This document shows positions 21,862 to 33,800 of a DNA stretch of 64,000 bases, piece after piece; position 1 is the first letter of the stretch; each line of letters opens with the position of its first letter. Position numbers and translations under genes: made by a program. Under the pieces are notes generated by a model, which saw nothing but the letters and a program-made list of their open reading frames with translations, was not told the origin of the DNA and made no database searches. This DNA comes from Dipteris shenzhenensis (lineage: Eukaryota; Polypodiophyta; Polypodiopsida; Gleicheniales): assembly GCA_047967505.1 (NCBI GenBank), contig CM106538.1; one strand, 5' to 3'.

Positions 21862-24800
21862 CTGTCAAGATGGGTGCAAATATATATTTAGAAAACCCAC
21901 CAGACTTCATATATGTTTCAGACACAATGCAAGTACACGCTGTGCCAGCCCAATGCAGAGATATAAAAATGGAAACATTATGCAAGAAACTTCTACATCA
22001 AAGGAGTCGTCAGCAGTAAAATTCTGAAAGACTTACAGCAGCGACTTCTTGAAATGAAGAGTACAAGTGCAGACTAGTAAGTGCAGGATAAAAATATACA
22101 TAAGACAGCAGACTTAGATATGTCTGCTTGAGGGATGCAACGCAAGATAGCAAAATAAGAAACACCACCCAACTTTCTTTCATTTGTGCAACCCCATTGA
22201 TCCCTTGCAAGATCTACCAATCACCTTTCAAAAGTTTCAATATTCCCTATCCCTCCCCTTGAAAGAGGTGTTGACTTAACACAAAACCCTTCTCATCAGC
22301 TCAGAACATCATAAATTGCAACAAGATACATACAGCCTTGACTTTACAAGACTGTCACGAGTTTATAGAACCATAAACATTACAAAACATTTTGGAGCAG
22401 GTTGCATATCTCCATAAAGACTCCTATGCTATTGCTGTCACTCACCAAAGGCCAAATATGCAATGAAGCCCCTGGCACTACAGAGAAAAGATTGTGCGAG
22501 ACTGCACAGAAACAGTACAATTTTTTAGGTTGATACTTATAAATCAAGACTCATTTCTGATTAATTTGCAAAAATAGTAAATTAGGGGTGTTCTCCTGAT
22601 AAACCTACAACGGGTCATGAGAATACTTAAGAATGGCATGTCAGAGCCTTTATATCAACTTTATTATCAATTGTCTCCCATATGCCACCTTAAGGGGGGA
22701 AGGAAGGTTCTTTGTCGAGATGGAGGAGCTACCAGAGTCATCTCCATTTGGCATACTATGAAAGGTAAGCCAGAGAGCCACTAACGCCTCAAACTTGGAA
22801 ATACACTCCAGTGAGGCTACCATCCCCCAAGTCAAAACTCTGGAAACTTGTGCAAAAATCCTAAGAATCTGCTCTTCCCTTTGGCAACAAGGACTAAGTC
22901 TTTTGATGGATTTGCATTTCAAGAACGATATTGGCTAAGTGAAAGGCCCTATTTTTTGTTCTTTCATAGTATCAATTGAGGCAATTGGCCATGGTTATTA
23001 TTGGACAGGAACTACCAATTTCGTAATTCTATATCGACCACAGGTAGTCCCTCTCATTTCCCTATTCCCCTCTCATTCCCCTTTCACCACTTAAAATCTC
23101 CAAGAGCTGCAAGTAGTACTAGCTTCCTACCCTAGAGTGAGAAGGAAAAATAAAAGCTTCTCTTTTTTTTGGAAAGACACTGACAGGATTTGCCTCTTCA
23201 AGAAAATATATCAATGCACATTGTACATAAAATCCCCTCAATTAACAATTTCACCATGTTTCCCCCTCCAAAAAGTGAATTCTCCTCAAATACGAAGCTA
23301 TGCCGCTAAGAGGTACATGATACAACAGGAACCCTATGCATACACTCCCCTCAATTGAAAATGTCACCATGTTCTCCCTCTTCAAAAAGGGAATTTTCCT
23401 CAAGTAGCCGGCTATGTTGCTAAGAGGCACACAATAGGTAAACCTGTCGTGTATAGATATTGTCCGCATTTCCCAATTTTCAAGTAGGTGGCTATGATGC
23501 TAAGCACACGATACGGAAACCTATCATGCATGGGCTTTGTCCCCAATTTCCCACTCCTAGAGAGAAATTTCTTTTTGAGTGGAGGGGAGATGAAGGAATG
23601 GGGTTGGAGAGAGAGAAGGGGTGTCCAAGAGAGGGGCAAATAGAGAAAGAAAGAAAGCAAGAAAGTTTATTAAAAGCCTTCAGAAGAACAAAAAGGGTCT
23701 ATGAGACTGATACATGAGGGATGGAGCCACTAAGAGGGCATTAGCGCCCACAACAAATACAAAAGAAAATCCATAATCCTGATCATAACGGCATTGGTAC
23801 ATAAAAAGAAAACTCTCTGAGCTCATGAAGTGGAAGCCAACGAGAGCGTCAACCCTAGGAGGAGGGCGTCGATAGCATAAACCTAGAGATAAAGCGCTAG
23901 CGGCTGTCGACATGTGCAGCCCGTTGTAGCCTCCTGGCTGTAGCCATGCAGTGGTCAAAGTGCCACAGTCATTGCTGTGGGTTGTGCACCCAATCTAGTG
24001 AGCTTGGAAGGAAGGTCCCCTAATGAGAGAGAGAGAGGGGGAGAGAGAGAGAGAGATGAGATGATATGATATGATTGTATTAAAGTCCGCGTGAGACCCT
24101 TCAAGATCTATGGGACTGGCGATCACCATTAACTAATAGTGATCCCTTACATCCAATGAAGAGAAAAATCTTATAGCTTTGTCATGTAGTGAGTACTTGT
24201 TGGGCTAGCTTGTGAGCTAGACCCAGTACCTTGTTGCGATGTTCTAAAATCTCTTTTAAGTAGCTTCCTAGCTTTTTGGTCGGCTACTCCAGTAGATTCT
24301 TTATGTCATGACAAGAGAAATCACTAATCCATGATTAGTAGATATTAAAACATTATTATATATTATACGCCAATGGTGTAACATGTATATGTATTTATGA
24401 TGGACACCGACCGATTTGTTATGGCAGTGGATCATATCAGTAGATAGGACTACTCGAGCTAGAGCCACTGCTTCAGACGGCATCGAATTTGGACATGTGA
24501 TACTTATTCTATTAATAAAAATGTGCACACACGATTCTAGGTCCTAGGGGCAATGGGAAGGGAAGGGTGCATTAAGGTGCATTGAATGGTAGATGCATGG
24601 GTCATAGGCTAAGGGTAGGTGTAAATAGGAAGATGGAACTTGAGTGATCTCAAGGGACATTAACCAAAGGGTATCACCCTTTCTTTGTGAATCTCACGTA
24701 GCATTCTTCATTCACCTTGCATTCCTCCGCCATCTCTCTCACACACCTTGCATGTAGGTTGAAATAGAAACAAGTACTCTCATGAGGGCGCTCTTCCCCA

Positions 24801-27800
24801 TTGGAGGGCCAATCGGCATTCAAATTCTACATGCATTGCACACATTTCCATTCTTGAGAAGGCTGGTTTCTTCACATTTGGTATCAGAGCTTTGACGATC
24901 CACTACCGGGAGGAAAAACGAGATCTGGAGGTCGGGCTGTCTACAAACTCCGACAGAAGGCTGACTGCAAATCGTGATCGTGACAAAGGGCTGCATCCAA
25001 ATTCTCATTTTTGTTTCTTTGTGGAGCAAGGAGTTATTGTTGGAACCCTGGAATATTTGACTTTTGGAGTCTCTGAGGTAAGGGCTTTCTCTAATTTTTT
25101 GGGTATTTGGACAGGGAACGGGGTGACTCCTCCCTCCCCGGTGACAATAGACCCTTAAACCGTGAGGAAAAGAGAACCCCCTCCCGTTCTTTCCAACGGA
25201 AAGTTGCATTGGAACAAGATTTTAAGGGGGTGATCCACCCACCAAGTACCCCCTATAACGGCATCTAGAGCTCCAATCCACTCAAAACAAGTAGCCCAAA
25301 CGGAGTGTACCAGTTTAAAGCATAAAAACAAGGAAGAAAGGTTAAAAGAGACGAAAGAAGAGGTCATTTGAAGTGGTTTTTTGACACATGCGAAGCGGGA
25401 ATCGGATAAGTACCACCGACTCTACAACATTTGACTCTTGCTGTAAAATAAACCCCTTTTTTGAAATTACAGCAAGTCATTTTCTCTCTTGTATTACTAA
25501 AAGGAAAGAATGGAAGGAGAAGGGATATTTAATAATGAACTTGTCCTTTTTCCTCCACTACCAGAAGGAGATAGGGAGAGAACACCATCACCTCCTCCTA
25601 AAAAGGATAATGTAGATGAGATTTACACACATATTGAGTATGATAACCCACGTATAGAATTACCTTCATCTCTCCTTCAAGAATCTCTTGATAGGGAGTT
25701 TTCCTTCAGAAATGAAGGGAGAAACGAGTCCATCCAAGAGCAAGGCACTGAGTTTACACCTTTAACTCAAAATCCCATACACATGGATTATAATCCAAGT
25801 GCGAGAGGGAGAGAGGAGTCTCCAAGTTGATAAGCTGGTTTCTCAGCTTAGCCATATGATTGAACAGTCCATTATGAAAAGATTAGGGACTAAGAGAGTG
25901 TTGAATTTTGGGGATGACAATTTAAGTACCCCCTCAAAGAGAGCCAAATTCCAACCTCGAGAGAGAATAGAATTCCCAAAGTATGATGGAGCAAGAGAGG
26001 CGGATAAAATCCTGAATTGGATTTGCCATTTTGAGCTATATTTTGCTCATCAAAATAAGACCGACCACGAGAAACTTGCTCTTGCCACACTGCATCTACA
26101 AAAGGATGCTTTGATGTGGTGGTCTTTATCACAAACGGGAAAAGAGCCTATTCTTCAATGGTCCAAATTTATAGAGCAGCTTAAGGCCACTTTCACGCCT
26201 CCGAGGCATGAAGAAGAATTGACCTTCCGCTGGGAAAGATTCAGGCAATTCGATAACAAGAGTAACGCTGAATTTACAGCTAGGTTTTGGAAACTCTCGT
26301 TAGAGTTACCTAAGAAGGACGAGGATGATAGAAGGAAGAAGTATTTAGCAGCCCTAACCCCAAAAGTGAGGTATGAGGTTGAAATGTTCAACCCAACCAC
26401 CTTGAAAGACCTCACTAAATTAGCTGAGATTGCTGAGAGGAAAATGAATCCTCGGAAGCCTTTCAACAAAGGAAAAGAGAAAGCTATTGTACAATAAAAT
26501 AATAGCCAATCACGTCCTAAATGGATACCATTTCCTTCCATGACTGATGATGAGAAGAAAAAGCTAATTAAGGAGGGTAAATGTTTTGGATGTAAGAAGC
26601 ATAAGCCAAGGCATCCATGGCATAAATGTCCTACTCTATTAGCCAAAATTGCCAAAACCAATTCTGTTAAAGGGAAAGGCAAAGCATCCAAGCAGGAGGG
26701 TGAGGCTTCTACCTCCTCATCCCAAGACTCTAGGTTGAACATAAAACCAAGAGCAAATGCTATCCATTCAGCCAACACTAGTGTATGGATGTGTGAACTG
26801 AATAGAGAGTAGGCATATTTATTGTAGAGTATAGACGGAGAATAAAGAATTTTCTCCTCCGTGTAGAGCGTCTTATGGGATGAATAGGGCTGAAATAGAA
26901 GAGTTAAAAAGAAAAAGAGATTAAAGGTCTATAGTTTCTATAGACTAAGTAGTTCTCCATCGCAAAATCAACTACGGCCACCGTCTACCTAGTTCAATAA
27001 CACATTTGGGTGAGAGAACATCTTTTGAATACTGACCAATTTGTTGAGAACATGTTTCAGCTTATTGAGCAGGTTATTATGAAGAGATTTCGGTAGCTTG
27101 GTATTCAGAAGAGAGTTCTGAGTATGAAGAGATATAGATGAGGCTATGCAATGGTACTACTCAGCATCAAGAGGAACCATAACTTGAAGATGATATTTAA
27201 GTTCTGATACATAAGAGATCATGTACTACCAAGAGAAGACTATTTGCAGATTATGACGAGGAGATGCAAATGTAGAAGTAAAAGAGAAGCGTATGCAAGA
27301 AAGAAAGATATATTAACGTCCACGCGAGACCTCGCGGGCCTATGGGACAAAGCGCACAGAAAAGCAAACTCATACAAGCCTCAGTGGGCTGAAGCAAAGG
27401 GTACGCTAGGACCCTTGCTGAGTACTAATCTATGCTAACATAATCATAATCATAAACATAATCATAATCATATCATATCAATCTATCTATCCAGGTGCTG
27501 GGACGAAACCGAAGCCTGGTACAGTGATGGCTCTCTGGTGGGCTGCGAAAATATCTCGTATCTACGTCTGTCGAGCTGTCTCGAGATGTGGCGGGGGGCA
27601 CGGTCTCCTCGCTCTCTGGACTCTCTGGTCTATGTCTAGAGTGATCCCTCATCTCTATCGATCTCCTCTGAGGAAAGCTGTGATAGGTCGGACCTCAATA
27701 GAGTGTACTCTAGGGGCTCTCTATCGCACATGTGGCCTCTGCGTCCCTCTCTCGGCGGTACTGTGCTGGCTGCTCATCTAGACTGCTCTCATATCGGCTA

Positions 27801-30800
27801 GCTCCTCTTCCTCCACTCCACTGTCCGGGGGCTGACTCAAATGTATAGAAGTCTGTGATGTGCCGCTGTGCCCGATCACCCTCTATGTCCTATAGTGGTC
27901 TGACTAACCCCTGCTACTCTCTGATTTGTCGTAGAAGCGCCTCCCTGTGTCGCCGCATCTCCATCAGATAGAGTCCGATACAGACCTAGTCATGAAAATG
28001 AATCAGTCGTGACAAAGGACCGAAGCTATTCCCCTCTAGGTAGAGACAGTGGTAGCATCCTCGAATCTCATAGTAGGCTGGGCAAACACAAAGGAAATGC
28101 TCCTCTGTCTCAACCGCCCCCAACATACATAGCGTGCAGATCCGCTGCTCTCCCTACCTCAATCCTCAGCTGATGGGATGAAACCCGCATTTGACCAATG
28201 GCAATCCTCAGTGCATGAGATACTCCTCTATCCTCGAGATACTGGGGTCTGATAATGAATCCCTCCTTTAATACTCGCAAGAAGTGGTCGCGATAGAACT
28301 AGGTCTTGGTGGGGAGTTCCTAGTCCTCCTCCCAAATCCAGGATGTGTGAAGCTGGAGGAGGTCTAACCGTATAATACGGTTGATCTCATCTTGCAAGAT
28401 CGACTGAGGAGGTGCATCCATGCTGTACTGAAAGGGGGGAAGCCTATCCATCTGGATACCGTACCTAGCAAGCCATGTAGATATGCGTGCATACCATGTC
28501 TCTGCCCCGCTCTTTGCGAGTCGTCTAGATGACTCTAGGGCCAATCTCAGAAGTCTCCAATGGGATAAGTCCCACACCATGTGGATGAAAGTCACTGTCT
28601 GAAACATAGCATCAACCTGGAGAGGTGTCATGGCAAACCTTGCATGTACTATCTCATGTGGAACTGAGGGCTTACATCGGATCATCCGGGATCCCATCAT
28701 CAACTGTAGCTGCTCGAAGCTCCTCCAATCTGTCCTCAGAAGATCGCACCCCCAGAAAGGTGTTGCATACATGACAGTCGGTCGCACTAGTGTGTCGAAA
28801 AGCCAGCCCTTCGTCGGTGGATCCTGGAACTGCGCCTAGAAACACTGCCGCTCTAGTCTAGCCAAAGCACTACGCCCTCGTGTGAGTCGTGCCTGGGCTG
28901 CATGTTTCATCGTGAAGATGGGTCCTGTCAAGACTACTCCCAAATATGTGTATGACTGCACTATCTCCAATGGTTCACCACGATAGGTGAAAGTGGGTCG
29001 GTTAGTCACTGCTCGTGAGGTGTTGAAGATCATAACCTTAGGTTTCCCAAGGTTGACAGTCAAATCTCTCTCTCTGCAGAACACCTCTAATGCCTCCAGA
29101 TCTCTCTGCAGCCCCTCCGTTGAAGAGGATATAAGGACTATATCATCGGCATATAACAATATCTGTATGAGGAGATCCCCTAATAACGAGCCCTCGCCAC
29201 CTAGGCCATCTATGAAAGATGCGATCTCATCAATGTAGAGTCCAAAGAGAGTCGGTGAGAGAGGGCAGCCCTGCTTCACCCCAATGGTGCTCTCGACCCA
29301 ATCCGATAGACCGCATGGGGCATGGACCCTGCCTCTGACTGACCCAAGGCTCGCTCCCGTGTGAGGTGGGCTCGCATCTCTCTACACTCATCATCAAACC
29401 CGAGGTTCTGAGGCATCTTCCCATCTCGTACCCGTGAAGATTGGGTCGTAGGAAAGGATCTAGTAGCAGCATCCTGTATCATTGTGACAAGGGTAGCTGA
29501 GGCCTGGGCGAGGTCTAGATCAGCCTCCAATAAGGCCGGAAGCTCTCTAGCTAATTGGCACGCATACATTGGATCAAGAGCACGGTCAAAACCACCAAGA
29601 TCCAGTTCTACCCTAACCACTTCCTGAGGATCTCTGAGAATGGTCTTGTCATCAGACCTCAATACCTCCCAATCGGTTGTCGACTCTACTCTCTCTCTAC
29701 CCTCATCTCCTTTCTCTCTCTATGGTAAACAACGCTCATTCCTCGCTAAAGGTTTAAAGAAGGTCTTGCTGTCAATTACACGATCAGATAACCGTTGCAT
29801 GTTACATTGGTATCAAAGCTTCGCTCTGTATCCAGCTTGACTACCGCAAGTGTATGGTTGTGTTGAGATCCGGAAAGGACACACAATCAAGCGCCATGGA
29901 AGGCTCAGGAAAAGATTTCAACCGCGAAGACTTTGAAGAGGAGAAAGACTACCAACAAGATACGCTTCCACAAAATGCTCAAGAAGTGATGGTGAACCTT
30001 CTAGAGTAGAATCGGGTCCCTGCTGCAACAACTCGAAGAACATTCATCCCAGCTGGAAGAAAGCAGAAGACAACTGGACCACACAAAACAACGTCTGGAG
30101 AAAAAAGAAGCAGAAAAGCCGCTGGAAGAAAGAGGAACCACAGATTTTGAAAAACTGCTCTTGATGATGCCTGAGGAACGCAAAAATGAGGAGGCACTGC
30201 GACGCACAGAGCTTGCCCAGGCAGAGAGGCAACAAAAGCTACAGCAAGAGGCGATGCTTCTCCAACACAAACAGATGTCAGCCGCTATGCAGGCAAGTTT
30301 GAACGCAGCAACCGTCTCCGCCACAGCTTTGCCATCGACAAAGGTAACACCACTCACTCGGTCCACTCCAAATTTTGTTAAGTATGATGGTAAGTGTGAC
30401 CATTCAGCAATTTTACAGTTTATTCATCAGTTTGTAGCTCATTTTCCGTTAGCACGGATTCAAGATGAGCAAGATAAAGTCCACCTTGCAGCCCCTCATC
30501 TTACAGGGGACGCGGTGACTTAGTGGCAGCATTGGGCTAGTAAGCATACTGACCCAAACACGTTTAAGACGAATTTCGTTTAGGCAACGTTTGTGGCCGA
30601 CCTCAAAGCCCGTTTTCTCCCACCCCAATATCTGCTTAACCTGGAGGATGAGTTCGCTCGTCTCTCCCAGAATGGTTTGCCTGTGTTGACATACAGTAAC
30701 AAGGTCATTACACTGGCACAACAGTTGGGTGTGACGGAGAGCGCCAAGATGAAGCAACTCATTCGAGGATTGAACACGAACATACGTTTTACCATTCGGA

Positions 30801-33800
30801 ACTTCGACCCACCGGATTACGAGCGGGCGCTGACTCTCGCACAGAATCAAGAGATGATGCGAAACGGGGGAAAGCCCAAGCAGGTCCAAAAAGATTCTAA
30901 AGCCCCGCAGCAGTCAAACAACACAGCGGGTAAGGATCAGAAGAAGGACAACCATTTCCAAAAAAAAGATAGCCAGGCTTTTGGTCAAAAGAAGGAGTCC
31001 AAGCCAAAGATGACTCCAGATGAGAAGGCTAAAGCGGATATTACGGGAGGCTATCTACAGCCCAATGAGCTAAAGCCCCGCAGCAGTCAAACAACACAGC
31101 GGGTAAGGATCAGAAGAAGGACAACCATTTCCAAAAGAAAGACAGCCAGGCTTTTGGTCAAAAGAAGGAGTCCAAGCCAAAGATGACTCCAGATGAGAAG
31201 GCTAAAGTGGATATTACGGGAGGCTATCTACAACCCGACGAGCAAAAGCGGAACCACCAAGAACATCGCTGCTTTCATTGCCACCACATCGTTGGGCATG
31301 GCAAGAAGGATTGTTCCAAGTGGCTTGCCGGAAAGGCTGCAAAAGCACCTACTTCGTCCATCGCGAATGTATTGGCTCTTCCAACCCTGCCAGCTACAAA
31401 TGCCGTCTTTCCTGCTTTGAACGTCGTTCCCACGGTGGTCTTTCAAGGTAAGAAGGAAGGCGACTTCTCATATCAAAAGAAGGCGCTCATTCGAGCGTAC
31501 GGCACAACTAACGGACATCAATTTATTGTCCTATTCGATATGGGGAGTTCAGAAGATGCCATCTCCCCTCAGCTTGCCAAGACAGTGGGATGCACCTTGA
31601 TGCCTCACGAGCTTGCAGTGGACAGGTTCACGCCCGGCTTGCACACACAAGGCCATCTTGTTAACTTTTTCAGTTCAGAAGGCCATGTTTACGCGGGATT
31701 TTATATTGACTCCTTTGATGGGGTGCGACATGATCCTTGAGATTCAGTGGTTCCATGAGCATGTTCCGACGCCTAATTGGCGGCAAGACACCTTCATGAT
31801 TGTGGAAGGTTTACCTGAGCCCGCCGTGATACGCAATGATCAGAGCATACTAGAGATTCCATTAATCTCTCATATTCAAGCAGGTCGCGCCGTCCATAAG
31901 GGTGCCATTTGTGCACTTGTCTATGTCCAATGCCAGATCACTGCAGTTCAAGCCGCTCCTCCGATGGGGCAAGTAATGGTGGATCTCCTCCAAGAGTTTA
32001 AAGACATCATGCTCCGAGACGATCTACCACCCCAGCTACCTCCCAACCGACCCGAAGACCATCGCATCGATCTCCTTCCGAACTTGACGCCTCCAAGTAA
32101 GTTCCCTTATCGACTTTCAAAGTCTATGGAGGGAAAGTTAGAGCAGCAATTGTCTCAATTACTGCGCGCAAGGTTTATTAGACCTTCTTCTTCGCCTTTT
32201 GCTACACCCATTCTATTTGTGGCAAAGAAGGATAAGTCTACACGACTATGTGTCGACTACAGAGCACTCAACAAGCTTACGGTAAGCAACAAGTTTCCTA
32301 TGCCCCACATCAAGTACATCTTGGAAAGACTCAATGGTGCAAGATTTTTTTCAAAGATTGATCTCAAGAGTGGCTACCATCAAGTCCGACTCAATGGTGC
32401 AAGATTTTTTTCAAAGATTGATCTCAAGAGTGGCTACCATCAAGTCCGGATTTTTGGAGCTGACATTCAAAAGACAACTTTTCGAGCTGAGCGAGCTCAT
32501 TACGAGTTCGTCATCATGCCCTTTGGTCTGAAGAATGCACCACCAACATTCAACAAGATGATGTCCCGGGTATTCGCATAGTATATTGGAAAGTGCCTGT
32601 TCATCTTTCTCGATGATATCCTCATCTTTTCCGCGACAGCCGAGCAGCATATTAAGGATGTGCAATGTGGCCTACAGTTATTACGTGATAACCAGCTATA
32701 TCTCAACACAAAGAAAAGTGAATTCGGATTGCTGGAAATTCAGTATTTGGGCTACATCATTAGTGCTCAAGGGATTCGATTGGACCCTGAGAAGATCCAA
32801 GCTATCACAAGTTGGGCTGTCCCCACGACGGCCCAAGAGATCCGATCCTTTGTGGGTTTGTGTCAAGCATACAGCTCGCACATGGAGGGTTTCTCAACAT
32901 ACGCAACCCCTCTTACAGATTTACTCAAGGGGGTAAAGACACGCAGACAAAAAGTTCAAGTCACAAGCAAAGCTTTGCAGGCCTTCCACGACTTGCAACG
33001 ATTGGCCACGACAGCACCAGTTATGAAGATCGCCTCTTGGGATGATCCATTTCTTGTAATCACAGACGCTAGCAATATCGCCATAGGAACAGTTTTACAG
33101 CAAGAAGATAGGCCCGTGGCATACTACAGCAGAAAGCTTAACGATGCCGAAAAGAACTATTCAGTGTATGATAGAGAGCTCCTCGGTGTCATCCAGGCAT
33201 TAAAACATTGGAAGCCTTTCCTATACGGACAGACTTTCACGGTGAAGATAGATCACCAAGCCCTTAAGTAACTTCAGACAATGCCTAGTACGCAATGGCG
33301 TGATCGACAACAGCGGTGGAGTCAAATATTCCAGCAGTCTGGGAGAATAATCGAGTACGTTCCCGGCAAAAACAACCCCGTTGCAGACGCTCTCAGTCGG
33401 AAAGGTTCCATCCAGACCATTGAGCAGACCACTGTGCTCGAAATCAAAGGAAATGATCTTGATAGCATGAAGGCATAGTACGCGGAGTCAGCAGAGTTTG
33501 GCACGCAGTTCCAGTTAGCCACGACGCTTGCTAAAGGCCATTACTTATTAGAGGACGGTTGGCTTTTCTATAAGAAAAGGTTATGTGTACTCAAAGACAA
33601 ACGACAAGTGCTTCTTCATGATGCCCATGATGCCCTTACCGGTGGTCACAGAGGTATCAACGGGACTTTGGAGAAGTTGAAGCGCTATTTCTATTGGCCA
33701 AAGGTGCGGAAGGACGTATACAGCTATGTGCAGAATTGTCAAATATGCCAAAAGGTCAAGGCTTCCCACAAGAAAGCAGCGGGCTTACTTATGCCATTGC

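Noticed and set aside
23680-23958. 92-codon minus frame as a small protein
   Set aside because: Lies between two LINE 3' tails and has no known motif; more likely LINE 3' sequence.
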